Assembly (NCBI GenBank): GCA_016781775.1
Contig: JADDPR010000515.1
Location: 1 to 16,121 of the forward strand
Direction of reading: 5' to 3'
Length of the DNA stretch: 16,121 nt
Source of the DNA: Rubrobacter sp.
Lineage (GTDB): Bacteria > Actinomycetota > Rubrobacteria > Rubrobacterales > Rubrobacteraceae
This document shows positions 6,627 to 14,719 of the stretch, piece by piece. The position numbers were made by a program, and so were the translations under genes. The notes below the pieces were generated by a model. The model had not been told where the DNA came from. It was given only the letters and a program-made list of their open reading frames with translations, and did not search any database. Each line of letters begins with the position of its first letter. The stretch's first letter is position 1.

Positions 6627-9505
6627 TCCTGGAGCGCCTCTACCTCCAGAACTACAAGCAGTTTCGCGAGCCGACGGAGCTTCTGCCGCCGGAGGGGGCC
6701 GTGGGGATCGTCGGGAGGAACGGCTCGGGGAAGACGACGATCTTCGAATCCATCCTGTGGACGTTTTTCGGCTCCCGGGGCGGGGGACCGCGCTTCGCGA
6801 ACGACGCGATTCCCTGGGGCGGGGGCACCGTCGCGGACAAGACGATCGTGGACGTCACGCTGAACCTCGGGGGCGCCTCGTACCGGGTCTCCCGAACCCT
6901 TCACCGCGGCAAGACGGAGGCGAAGGTCTTTGTCGGGGAGGCGTCGGAGCCATACCTGAGCGGCTCATCGGAGGTCGCGGAGTGGGTGCAGTCGCAGCTT
7001 CTGTGCATGGACCGGACCGCCTTCGAGGCGACGTTCTTCGCCCGGCAGAAGGAGCTCGAGTTCTTTGCGGGGGTTACCGGGGTCGAGAGGCAGCGCGAGA
7101 TCGCGCGCATCCTCGGCATAGATCAGGTGGAAGGCGCCCAGAAGCTCCTGCGCGCGGACCGCAAGGAGCTCAGGGATCAGGCCGCGGCCCTGGAGAACAT
7201 CCTCGCCGGCGTCGACCACGAACGCCTCGTGCAGGAGCTCCGGGAGGCCCGGGAGGAGCGCGACCGGCTCGGTTCGGAGGCGAAGGCGCTGGACGAGAAG
7301 GTCGCGGCGGCGGACCGGGAGCTCTCGGCCGCCCGAGCCGAGGGCGAGAAGCTGGAGGCCGCCTACCGGCGACACAACGAGCTCTCGCGGGAGCTCGCGG
7401 CGGCGGAGGGGGCCAGGGAGCGAGCGGCCGAGCGGGCTACGGAGCTGAAGGCGCGCCTCGCGGGGCTGGATGAGGACGAGAAGACCGTAGGGAAGCTTCT
7501 CCCCCGCACGGAGGAGTTGCCGCGGGTGGCGGAGGAGATACGGGGCCTGGAGGAGGCCCGTCGGCGTCACGAGCGCCGGGAGGGGGCGGAGAAGGAGGCG
7601 AAGCGGCGGAGGGTTCAGGCTCACAAGGCCGTGGCGGAGGCGACGGACCTGCTGGAGAATCTGGACGGCGACGGGGATGAGCTCCTCGCGGGGTGGTCCG
7701 GGGTCTTCTCCGTCGAGGAAGACGGAGAGCGGGTGCGGAGAGCGGCCGGGGTGCTGAGCGCCGCCGCGGAGGCCTACGAGGAGGCCGAGGCGCACCTGGG
7801 CGCGCTGCGGGAGCGGAGGTCGCGCTTTGAGGAGCTCGCCGCCGGCGAGGAGGAGCTCACGGAGGTCAAGGAGGGCTGGGAGGCTTCCAAGTCGCACCTC
7901 GCCAGCTTGCAGGAGGCGATCGAGGACCTGGACCGTGGCGGGACCCTGGAAGAGCGCGTCGAGGAGCTCCGGCGCAAGGAGCGGAGGCTGGAGCGGCAGT
8001 CCGCGCAGCAGAAGGGGCTCGCCGACGCGGACGAGCGGGACGCCGAGAAGCTGGAGAAGGCCGCTCGTATGATTTCGTCCTCAGACGAGGTCGCCGAGTG
8101 CCCGACCTGCCACCGGGGCTTCGAGGAGGACGAGCACGCCGAGGTCCTCGAAACCTTGCGGCGCGACGCCGAGGAGTACCGCGCCCGGGCGGAGGAGGCG
8201 CGCGGCGAGTGCCGCCGTCTCGCCGAGGAGGCGAAGGAGATCCTGGAGGAGCTGGACGAGGGCGAGGAGACCCGCGAGCGGGTCCGCTCCCTGCGCGAGG
8301 AGCGAACGGGGGCCGACGCTCGACGCCAGACCCTGGAGGGGAACCTCGCCCGCGTCACCGCTCGCGTCACGATCGTCAGGGAGGGGCTCAGAGGCCTCGC
8401 CCCGGTGACGGAGGAGGCGCTCGCCGAAGCCGCTCTGCGCGTCGGTCGCCTCAAGGCGCTCCGCGGTGCTCACCCACGGGTCGAGAGCCTGCTGGGGAGG
8501 CACGAGAGCGCCCTCGCAGAGGCGGCGGAGTTCGAAGAGGAGACGGCGCGTCTCGGGGAGGGCCCGGCCTACGACGCGGCTCGACACGAGGAGCTGCGCG
8601 CGAAGCGGGCGGAGATCGAACGCCTTCAGGGCCAGATCGAGAGCTTGCAGAACCGCCTGGCCGCCCGGCCGGAGATCGAGGAGAAGCTCGAAGCCGCGGT
8701 TACGGAGGAGGAGAGGACGAAGGAGGGGGCCGAAGCGGCGCGCGGCGAGCTCTCGGCGCTGGGCTTCGACGAGGACGCCTACCTCGCCAACCGCGAGAGG
8801 GTCGTGGAGAGGGAGGCGGCGCGGGAGGAGCTCCGGAGGGAGCGAGACGAGCTCCGGGAGAGGGCGCGCAGGGTACAGAGCAGGGTCGAGGCCTTGGAGG
8901 GCGACCTCGGGCGCTACGAGGATGGGCGCAAGGCCGCCGACGAGAAGGCCGCGGGGGCCGCGAAGCTCGGGGAGATGGACAAGCTCTTCTCCGAGTTCTA
9001 CCGGGAGCTCACGGCCAGGGTGCGCCCGAACCTGGAGCGCGAGGCCTCCTCGCTCGTGCGCGACCTCACCGACGGGCGCTACGAGAAGATCGAGTTCGAC
9101 CAGAACTACGGCGTCAAGCTCTTCGACGGACTCTCGGACGCCTACGAGCTCTCGCGCTTCTCCGGCGGCGAGGCGGACATCGTGAGCCTCTCGGCGCGGG
9201 TCGCGCTCTCGAAGATGATCTCGGCCCAGGGTTCCGACTCTTTGGGCTTTATCGTCCTCGACGAGGTCTTCGGCGCCCTGGACGCCGACCGGCGCCGCAA
9301 CGTCCTCCTCGCCCTCGACCGCCTCAAGAAGACGTTCGGCCAGATCTTCGTGATCTCCCACGTCACCGACGTGCAAGAATCGGCCCTGCTCGACGAGCTC
9401 TGGTCCGTCGAGGAAGACGACGAGGGCCGAAGCTCCGTCCGGCGCATAGACGTCTCCACCGGAGCCCCCAGGGTGCTGCTGGGCGAAGCCGCCGGCAGGC
9501 CGTAA
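6623..9505 (+). CDS. rad50: Rad50/SbcC-type SMC-like ATPase with zinc hook
   Basis: A 960-residue ABC/SMC-like ATPase that holds DNA ends with Mre11 and gates its nuclease. Walker A is GRNGSGKTT (K37). Two long Glu/Arg/Ala-rich heptad arms (roughly 180-485 and 500-790) flank the zinc hook CPTC (C493, C496), through which two Rad50 coils dimerise. The C-terminal lobe carries the signature FSGGE (S847-E850), Walker B with D-loop VLDEVFGALD (D880, E881) and the switch histidine in VISH (H913). At 960 residues it is similar to archaeal Rad50. TTG 6623 overlaps the mre11 stop (TTGA) and lies 6 bases after GGAGGG (6611-6616), so equimolar coupled synthesis is likely. The arms are highly GC-rich, so long antisense open frames over them are not genes. 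Confidence 0.94.
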   Translation: MILERLYLQNYKQFREPTELLPPEGAVGIVGRNGSGKTTIFESILWTFFGSRGGGPRFANDAIPWGGGTVADKTIVDVTLNLGGASYRVSRTLHRGKTEAKVFVGEASEPYLSGSSEVAEWVQSQLLCMDRTAFEATFFARQKELEFFAGVTGVERQREIARILGIDQVEGAQKLLRADRKELRDQAAALENILAGVDHERLVQELREAREERDRLGSEAKALDEKVAAADRELSAARAEGEKLEAAYRRHNELSRELAAAEGARERAAERATELKARLAGLDEDEKTVGKLLPRTEELPRVAEEIRGLEEARRRHERREGAEKEAKRRRVQAHKAVAEATDLLENLDGDGDELLAGWSGVFSVEEDGERVRRAAGVLSAAAEAYEEAEAHLGALRERRSRFEELAAGEEELTEVKEGWEASKSHLASLQEAIEDLDRGGTLEERVEELRRKERRLERQSAQQKGLADADERDAEKLEKAARMISSSDEVAECPTCHRGFEEDEHAEVLETLRRDAEEYRARAEEARGECRRLAEEAKEILEELDEGEETRERVRSLREERTGADARRQTLEGNLARVTARVTIVREGLRGLAPVTEEALAEAALRVGRLKALRGAHPRVESLLGRHESALAEAAEFEEETARLGEGPAYDAARHEELRAKRAEIERLQGQIESLQNRLAARPEIEEKLEAAVTEEERTKEGAEAARGELSALGFDEDAYLANRERVVEREAAREELRRERDELRERARRVQSRVEALEGDLGRYEDGRKAADEKAAGAAKLGEMDKLFSEFYRELTARVRPNLEREASSLVRDLTDGRYEKIEFDQNYGVKLFDGLSDAYELSRFSGGEADIVSLSARVALSKMISAQGSDSLGFIVLDEVFGALDADRRRNVLLALDRLKKTFGQIFVISHVTDVQESALLDELWSVEEDDEGRSSVRRIDVSTGAPRVLLGEAAGRP

Positions 9506-9514
9506 GACTTCCTT

Positions 9515-10495
9515 ATGGACGGCAGAGACCTGACCGCCGAGACGGGCTGGCGTGCGTCCTTCGCCCTGACGGGCCCGGGCGGCGAGCCGGTGGACCTCGT
9601 CCGGACGTTCCGCTCGCACGGCCTCGCCGCCCTACCGCCGATGCACTTCGACGAAGGGACAAGCACCCTGGAGGCTACCCTCCCGGTGCAAGGATACGCA
9701 CCGCGCACCGTCCTGATCCAGAGTGACGGGCCCGAGCGTGGTCTGGTGGGCGCCGTGGGCCCCGCGCCGGACACGGAGGAGGGCGAGGGGATACTCCGCT
9801 CGGTGCGACACGTGCTCCGGCTCGACGAGGACCTCTCCCCGTTCTACGGGCTTGCCGCCGGGGACCCCGAGCTTGCCTGGGTTACGAGGGGAGCGGGGCG
9901 CATGGTCCGGGGTGCGACCGCCTTCGAGGACGTGGTGAAGACCCTTTGCACCACAAACTGCGCGTGGTCCGCCACGACCAGGATGATCGGCGCCCTCGTC
10001 GAGCACCTCGGCGAGAAGGCGCACGGAGCGCCGGAGACGGGACCCTCGGGGCGCGCCTTCCCCACTCCGGAGGCGATGGCCGCGGCGGGCGAAGACTTCT
10101 ACAAGGACGTCGTGCGGGCGGGCTACCGGGGCCGGTACCTGCTCGCCCTCTCCCGCTCGGTCGTCGAGGGGACGCTGGACCTCGAAGCCCTCGATGCGTC
10201 CGTGGAGGAGCTTTCGGATGAGGAGTTGGAGCGGCGTCTGCTCGCGCTGCCCGGGGTCGGGCCGTACGCCGCCGCCCATATTATGACGATGCTCGGCCGG
10301 TACTCTCGTCTCGTCCTCGACTCCTGGACGAGGCCGACCTACGCTCGCCTCTCGGGCAGGGACGTCGTTTCGGACGGGGAGATCGTGGATCGATTCTCGC
10401 CGTACGGGGGGTACGCCGGGCTCGCCTTCTGGCTCTACCTGACGCGCGGCTGGATCGAGGATGCGGCGGAGGAAGCGGTGGCCCGGGAGCGGTAG
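9515..10495 (+). CDS. HhH-GPD DNA glycosylase (AlkA/OGG-like)
   Basis: A 326-residue base-excision enzyme of the helix-hairpin-helix superfamily. The hairpin reads LPGVGPYAAAHI (245-256) and the catalytic Asp is D269 in LVLDSWTRP. The lysine used by bifunctional members (GVGRK in Nth) is Tyr251 here, which suggests a monofunctional glycosylase without lyase activity. No iron-sulfur cysteine cluster is present. Residues 1-100 form the divergent beta-rich N-terminal part typical of COG0122 proteins, and LCTTNCAW (144-151) matches the start of the core domain. Substrate (alkylated purine or 8-oxoguanine) cannot be assigned. It starts 9 bases after the rad50 stop on the same strand, so it is probably the fifth gene of the repair cluster. 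Its Shine-Dalgarno is weak, consistent with read-through translation. Confidence 0.82.
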   Translation: MDGRDLTAETGWRASFALTGPGGEPVDLVRTFRSHGLAALPPMHFDEGTSTLEATLPVQGYAPRTVLIQSDGPERGLVGAVGPAPDTEEGEGILRSVRHVLRLDEDLSPFYGLAAGDPELAWVTRGAGRMVRGATAFEDVVKTLCTTNCAWSATTRMIGALVEHLGEKAHGAPETGPSGRAFPTPEAMAAAGEDFYKDVVRAGYRGRYLLALSRSVVEGTLDLEALDASVEELSDEELERRLLALPGVGPYAAAHIMTMLGRYSRLVLDSWTRPTYARLSGRDVVSDGEIVDRFSPYGGYAGLAFWLYLTRGWIEDAAEEAVARER

Positions 10496-10506
10496 CGCCT
10501 CCGGGC
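10481..10506. terminator. GC-rich hairpin at the convergent gene ends
   Basis: GCCCGGG (10481-10487) pairs with TCCGGGC (10500-10506) through seven base pairs including one G-T, with three further inner pairs after a mismatch. It spans the stop codon of the glycosylase gene and lies just before the end of the convergent protease gene. There is no T-run on either side, so it could separate transcripts but is not a textbook intrinsic terminator. Confidence 0.35.
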
Positions 10507-10525
10507 CGCCGTTGTGCCTGGGCCT

Positions 10526-11446
10526 CTACCTGCCGGCCCAGTAGACGATGAAGTTCCTGAGGTTGGGGTTGTTCACCTCGGCGTAGACCCCGGGGTAGCC
10601 GGGCGCCCCGCACCCGGTGCCGAAGCTCGTGATCCCGACCTGGTAGTAGACGACGCCCGTCGAGGTGCTCACCCTGGCGAACATGGGACCGCCGCTGTCG
10701 CCCTGGCAGGTGTCCTTGCCCGTCTTGCCCGCGGCGACCATGAGCGAGGGGACGTAGTTTCTGTAAATATCGTCCGCCGTGGCGTCCGAGACGACCGGCA
10801 CCTGCGCCTCGCGCATGCGCTGGGGGTAGCTGCTACCCACGCTGCCGAACGCCGGCTGCGCGATCGTGTTCCCCCAGCCGGCCACCGTCAGCGATCTTCC
10901 CGGCTTCTCGAAGCTGTTGGCAGTCGTGGCGGGGAGCCTGATCGGCACGATACCGCTTACCGCGCTGCTCAGCTTGAGGACGGCGACGTCGTTCGCCAGG
11001 GTCGAGGCGTTGAAGCTCGGGTGGATGTTTATCCTCAGGATGTTGCGCACCTGGCCCTGGGTACTGTCGAGGTATGTCCGCCCGACGGTGACGCGCAGGT
11101 TCGACGCCACGTTGCCCTTCACGCAGTGCGCGGCGGTCAGCACGGTGTCCCGATCTATGAGGCTTGCGCCGCAGAACTGCTGCCGGGACGCGGTGCTTCC
11201 GTACCTCTTGTCCAGCAGTGCGACCACGAACGGATACTTGCCGTCCGGCACGGCCGTACCACCCACCACGCTCGGCTCGCGCGTCGGCTCCTCGGCCGCG
11301 GACGACGGCGTGCCGGCCCACAAACCCACCACCGTCGCGACCAGCAGCATCGCCAGCACAACACCCCAACGGTGCTTGTTCCGCCCTACGGACATGCCCT
11401 CCATACCTTCACCCACGCGGGGCCCCCTCTTCGGATTACTCTTCAA
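10526..11446 (-). CDS. Secreted trypsin-like serine protease (S1)
   Basis: A chymotrypsin-fold protease exported to the outside. Numbering is from TTG 11446, 306 residues. A basic run RNKHR (22-26) and a hydrophobic core (about 27-45) form a signal peptide with likely cleavage near SSAA (48-51). A short propeptide follows, then VVGG (60-63), the classic mature N-terminus. The triad is H107 (LTAAHC), D153 (ANDVAVL) and S251 (QGDSGGP). D245, six residues before the serine, predicts cleavage after Arg or Lys. Cysteines 92/108 and 247/279 match two standard disulfides; no third pair is present. The start is uncertain: TTG 11446 has no Shine-Dalgarno, whereas GTG 11416 lies 6 bases after AGAGGGGG and leaves the signal peptide intact, so I prefer 11416. 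It converges on the repair cluster and is functionally unrelated to it. Confidence 0.9.
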   Translation of the reverse strand: MKSNPKRGPRVGEGMEGMSVGRNKHRWGVVLAMLLVATVVGLWAGTPSSAAEEPTREPSVVGGTAVPDGKYPFVVALLDKRYGSTASRQQFCGASLIDRDTVLTAAHCVKGNVASNLRVTVGRTYLDSTQGQVRNILRINIHPSFNASTLANDVAVLKLSSAVSGIVPIRLPATTANSFEKPGRSLTVAGWGNTIAQPAFGSVGSSYPQRMREAQVPVVSDATADDIYRNYVPSLMVAAGKTGKDTCQGDSGGPMFARVSTSTGVVYYQVGITSFGTGCGAPGYPGVYAEVNNPNLRNFIVYWAGR

Positions 11447-11449
11447 ACG

Positions 11450-11465
11450 GGTTATCGGGATAACC
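11450..11465. promoter_or_regulatory. Operator-like inverted repeat upstream of the protease gene
   Basis: GGTTATC-GG-GATAACC is a perfect 7+7 inverted repeat with a two-base spacer, located immediately upstream of the protease frame. Its size and position suit a dimeric repressor or activator site. No cognate regulator is in the window, and the surrounding promoter elements are not clear. Confidence 0.4.
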
Positions 11466-11608
11466 GCTCGAAACCTTTAGCGTGTGCGGTACGAAGCTCC
11501 GACAGTGCGCGGATCGGCGCGGTGAGGTTCCGGTGGTCGGGCGCGCGACCTGCGCACGCCTATGGGAGAAGCACGGCCATGTGATCCGCTACCCTCGCCT
11601 CCCTCGGG

Positions 11609-13075
11609 TCATCTGGAGCGGGCAGAGAGGGCATCGACGAGGCCGCGGGCCGCGCCGCCCGCGAGGTCCACGAGCCTGAACGCCGCCCCGCCCCGCCCGG
11701 AGGCCACCTCTAACTCGAGCGTAGCGAGTTTCCTGCGCTTCTGGATGGGGGAGACGGAGTAACCGCGCGACTGCAGGCGTTCGCGCGGGGCGACGACCGT
11801 CGTGCGGGCCAGTCGACGGGTGCGGAGAACGACGCGATCCTCGCTTAGCGCGTAACCCGCGGCTCGATGGCGGACGAGCCCGTACAGGGCCGCCGGGGGC
11901 ACGAGGGTCAGGGCGAGGAGTCCCCAGGGGAACAGAAAGAACGCAAGCGGCGCCGCCACGAGAAGCGCGGGTACCGAAGAGCGGAAAGCGTAGCGCCCCC
12001 GCGCTCGGGCGGGCAGGGGTTCGAGCGAAGAGAGCGGGGCCGCGAACAGCGGGGCCGCAGCGCGCAGGAAGTCCTCCGCCTCACGGCGGCGAAGGAGCGG
12101 GAAGAGCACCGTGGAGACGCCTTCCTCCGTCCCGAACCCGGCGCTCTCTACGCGGAGCGCCGCGAGACCGAAGGGCTGGCGCAGGATACCCTCGACGAGC
12201 CTTACGGCCTGGATGCGGGCGATGGGGACCGTGGTCTCGTAGCGGTTTAAGAGACCGCGCTTGATGTGCAGGTACCTACCGTCGGCCGAGCGCGAAAGGG
12301 TAAAGCCGGCGTGGGCGAGCACCGTTCCAAAGATAGCGAGCACCCACGCGAAGAGGGCGACGAAGAGGGCGAGCAGGAGGACCGCGAAGACCGTGCGCGG
12401 CAGCAGGGCCTCGGAGAGCCGCTCCGCGAGGTCGCCGGGCAACAGGTTATCCACAATCTGGGATCCGCCGGCAACCACCGAGATGGCCACCCCGATCTGC
12501 CCGCTCGTCAGCCCCGCCACCAGGAGCTCCCCCGTAGAAAGGCGACGCAGGACCGTCGGGGACGGCTCCTCGAGGGGCTCCCCCACCTCATCGAGGGTCC
12601 TGCGTGCCCGGGTCAACTCCTCCCGCAGCTCCCGAGCGGCGGGACGCGAGAGGGCGGAGAGCGAGATCTCGGGCTCCCCCCCGCCCCCCGCCGCCTCGAG
12701 GCGCAGTTCGATCACCCCGAAGACACGCTGCACTATGCCCTGCACGGTGTTCACGCTCTGTACGTGCTCCAGGGGCAGCGAACGCTCGCTCTTCTGCAGG
12801 ACCCCACGCTTGAGATGGAACGCCCCGCCGGAGATGCGGTAAGTCGTCGCCCGCCACGAGAGCACGCCCCACACGGCGCTCAGGAGGGTCAGCACGACAA
12901 AGGCGAGCAGCACGAGGATCAGCGTCCTCATCCCGAACTCCCCGTTGACGAGCGCGGCGATGCCCGGGAAAGCGCTGATCCCGGCCCAGCGCCGGACCGT
13001 CGTCATGGCCGAAAGCAGCATCCCGACGGGGTGCAGACGGCGCTCCCCCACCTCCACGGCGGCGCTAGAGTTCAT
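11609..13075 (-). CDS. Multi-pass membrane protein with three bacterial PH domains (YdbT-like)
   Basis: A 488-residue membrane protein with three bPH_2 (DUF304) units: about 78-155 (YRISGGAFHLKRGVLQKSER), 258-340 (RYLHIKRGLLNRYETTVP, with the matching GILRQPFG) and 406-475 (YALSEDRVVLRTRRLARTTV). Each is preceded by hydrophobic segments, near 49-73, 226-255 and 366-402. Length and domain order agree with Bacillus YdbT, whose function is poorly defined; an envelope or antimicrobial-resistance role has been proposed. I start it at ATG 13075, 3 bases after GGGAGG and overlapping the end of the YdbS-like gene by 11 bases. A longer frame from 13177 only adds a proline/arginine-rich tail read out of frame through that gene. 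The pair probably forms one complex. Confidence 0.85.
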   Translation of the reverse strand: MNSSAAVEVGERRLHPVGMLLSAMTTVRRWAGISAFPGIAALVNGEFGMRTLILVLLAFVVLTLLSAVWGVLSWRATTYRISGGAFHLKRGVLQKSERSLPLEHVQSVNTVQGIVQRVFGVIELRLEAAGGGGEPEISLSALSRPAARELREELTRARRTLDEVGEPLEEPSPTVLRRLSTGELLVAGLTSGQIGVAISVVAGGSQIVDNLLPGDLAERLSEALLPRTVFAVLLLALFVALFAWVLAIFGTVLAHAGFTLSRSADGRYLHIKRGLLNRYETTVPIARIQAVRLVEGILRQPFGLAALRVESAGFGTEEGVSTVLFPLLRRREAEDFLRAAAPLFAAPLSSLEPLPARARGRYAFRSSVPALLVAAPLAFFLFPWGLLALTLVPPAALYGLVRHRAAGYALSEDRVVLRTRRLARTTVVAPRERLQSRGYSVSPIQKRRKLATLELEVASGRGGAAFRLVDLAGGAARGLVDALSARSR

Positions 13076-13541
13076 CGGCCTCCCGGGTGAGCTCGGCGAT
13101 GCGGTCCCGTACCTCGGCGGCGGTCGAGGAGGCGAGCTGGGGGATCTCGTTCGGACCCGCCGCGGTATAGAAAACAACGGTCGAGAGCCCGAAGCGCCGC
13201 TGCAAGGGCCCCTGTCGGGTGTCGACGTGCTGCACCCGCGCCATGGGCACGAGCGTGCGGGTCACGCGCAGGAGGCCACGCTGGAGGTCGACCTCCAGCA
13301 GGCGGATCTCGTACCTCCACCTTCGCCACAACAGCGGCGGCAAGACAACCACGAGGAGGACGGCGAGCGCGAGCGCCACGAGGGCCGGTAGCGCCGCGAG
13401 GTAGGAGGCTACGTCGTTTGTGTAGAGGACGTAGGAGCCGAAGGCGCCGCCGGCGAGAACGGGTAGGGCCTGCAAAGCCCCCGTTATCTGCCAGAGAGAG
13501 CGGGCTCGCGGATCGAGCCTGCCCTCCGGTTCGGATTTCAA
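13065..13541 (-). CDS. Small membrane protein with one bacterial PH domain (YdbS-like)
   Basis: A 158-residue protein with two hydrophobic segments (about 20-40 and 46-72) followed by a single bPH_2 domain (76-150) containing GLLRVTRTLVPMARVQHVDT. This is the size and layout of YdbS, the usual partner encoded just upstream of YdbT. The TTG at 13541 begins 8 bases after the rlmN stop and has no clear Shine-Dalgarno; only GGGATAA in the rlmN end lies upstream. Translation may therefore depend on ribosomes finishing rlmN. No better start exists, since the next in-frame candidates fall inside the first membrane segment. Confidence 0.82.
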   Translation of the reverse strand: MKSEPEGRLDPRARSLWQITGALQALPVLAGGAFGSYVLYTNDVASYLAALPALVALALAVLLVVVLPPLLWRRWRYEIRLLEVDLQRGLLRVTRTLVPMARVQHVDTRQGPLQRRFGLSTVVFYTAAGPNEIPQLASSTAAEVRDRIAELTREADEL

Positions 13542-13549
13542 GGAGGCGT

Positions 13550-14620
13550 TTATCCCAGGGGGACCACGGTGCGCTGAGGCACCGCAGGCCTCCCGCGCAG
13601 GTCCTTGGCGGCAAGCTGGCCGCAGGCGGCGTCTATGTCCCCGCCGCGGCTGGGCCGCAAGGTCGCCGAGAGCCCGAGCTCCCTGGCGTGCTGCAAGAAC
13701 TCCTTCGCCCGCTTCTTGGAGGTGGCGGAGAAGCCTGTGTCCGTCCAGTTGAAGCGCAGCAGGTTCAGATGGTAGAGCGGGTGATCCAGAAGCTGCGCCA
13801 GGGCCTCTACGTGCTCCGGGCCGTCGTTCACGCCGGCGAGGAGCGTGTATTCGAAGAAGAGCTTGCGGTGGGTTTCGTCGACGTAGTAGCGGGCGGCTTC
13901 CATAAGCTCCGGGATGGAGTGGCGCGAGGCTACGGGCATAATCTCCCGCCGCTCGTCCTCGAAGGGCGTGTGCAGGCTTATGGCGAGGTGAAACTGCTCC
14001 GGCTCGTCGGCGAAGCGCCGTATCTTGTCGATCAGGCCGCTCGTCGAGACGGCGATGGAGCGGGCGGCGAGGCCGAAGCCGTCCCCGTCGTTGAGGACCT
14101 TGAGCGCGGTCATAAGCTCGCGGTAGTTCAGGAACGGCTCGCCCATCCCCATGACGACGACGTTGCTGACGCGCTCCCCCGCGGGCTTGAGGTCGCGGGC
14201 GGCGACGAAGACCTGCTCGGCGATCTCGCGGGCCTTCAAGTTGCGCTTGATGCCCATGAGACCGGTGGCGCAGAACTTGCAGCCCATCGGACAGCCGACC
14301 TGCGTCGAGATGCAGACCGTGTTACGCCCGGCCTCGGGGATGTTGACCGTCTCTATAAGGTGCCCGTCGTGCGTCTTGAAAAGGTACTTGCGCGTCCCGT
14401 CGGAGGCCTTTGCGACGCGCAGAAGCTCGAGGGCCGCCGCCGGTGCCTTCTCGGCGAGGGCTTCGCGCAGACCCTTCGGGAGGCTCGTCGCCTCCTCCCA
14501 GTCGCGGACGAGGCCTTGCGTGAGGGCGCGGTAGGCCTGACGGAGACGGTAGGCGGGCTCGCCCCTCTCCTCGAAAAAGTCCTTCACGTCCGGCATAAAT
14601 TGTTCGGCCTTCAAAGCCAT
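13550..14620 (-). CDS. rlmN: Dual-specificity 23S rRNA/tRNA adenine C2-methyltransferase RlmN
   Basis: A 356-residue radical SAM enzyme that methylates C2 of A2503 in 23S rRNA and A37 in some tRNAs, affecting decoding accuracy at the peptidyl-transferase tunnel. The iron-sulfur cluster motif is CPMGCKFC (C110, C114, C117). The two mechanistic cysteines are C103 (TVCIST, seven residues before the first cluster cysteine, as in E. coli) and C333 (DIDAACGQL). E90 in HLIETV matches the base-contacting Glu. GMGEPFLNY (158-166) is the typical SAM-binding GEP motif. I choose ATG 14620, directly after GAAGAGGAG. A longer open frame to 14977 runs through the divergent promoter region and has no motif. 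It heads the rlmN-ydbS-ydbT-like run on this strand. Confidence 0.96.
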   Translation of the reverse strand: MALKAEQFMPDVKDFFEERGEPAYRLRQAYRALTQGLVRDWEEATSLPKGLREALAEKAPAAALELLRVAKASDGTRKYLFKTHDGHLIETVNIPEAGRNTVCISTQVGCPMGCKFCATGLMGIKRNLKAREIAEQVFVAARDLKPAGERVSNVVVMGMGEPFLNYRELMTALKVLNDGDGFGLAARSIAVSTSGLIDKIRRFADEPEQFHLAISLHTPFEDERREIMPVASRHSIPELMEAARYYVDETHRKLFFEYTLLAGVNDGPEHVEALAQLLDHPLYHLNLLRFNWTDTGFSATSKKRAKEFLQHARELGLSATLRPSRGGDIDAACGQLAAKDLRGRPAVPQRTVVPLG

Positions 14621-14647
14621 CGCTCCTCTTCTGTTACTTAAAAACAG

Positions 14648-14653
14648 ATTATA
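14648..14653 (-). promoter_or_regulatory. -10 box of the rlmN promoter
   Basis: Read on the minus strand this is a perfect TATAAT, 27 bases before the rlmN ATG, predicting a transcript with a leader of about 20 bases that contains the GAAGAGGAG ribosome-binding site. The sequence 17 bases upstream (GCTCCG) does not resemble TTGACA. Confidence 0.6.
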
Positions 14654-14682
14654 AGACGGGAGGGCAGAATCGGAGCATAGTG

Positions 14683-14705
14683 GACGGCCCTCCGGCCGTC
14701 TTTCT
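14683..14705 (+). terminator. Intrinsic-terminator-like hairpin in the divergent promoter region
   Basis: GACGGCC-CTCC-GGCCGTC is a perfect seven-pair GC-rich stem with a four-base loop, followed by TTTCT on the plus strand only. It looks like a rho-independent terminator, yet no plus-strand gene ends nearby. It may block plus-strand transcription entering the MarP-like gene from the rlmN side, act as an attenuator, or be an operator. Confidence 0.5.
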
Positions 14706-14706
14706 G

Positions 14707-14712
14707 TAGAAT
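14707..14712 (+). promoter_or_regulatory. -10 box of an apparently leaderless marP promoter
   Basis: TAGAAT matches five of six TATAAT positions and ends 7 bases before GTG 14720, so the transcript would begin at or next to the start codon. No usable Shine-Dalgarno exists: GAGG at 14715-14718 is one base from the GTG. This arrangement, TAnnnT about 7 bases before ATG/GTG, is typical of leaderless actinobacterial mRNAs. No -35 box is evident. Confidence 0.5.
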
Positions 14713-14719
14713 CCGAGGT

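Noticed and set aside
8081..9726. Open frames of more than 500 codons on both strands over the rad50 C-terminal half
   Set aside because: They are low-complexity Arg/Gly/Ala or Leu/Val/Arg translations without motifs. The Rad50 frame carries the zinc hook, signature and Walker B across the same DNA.
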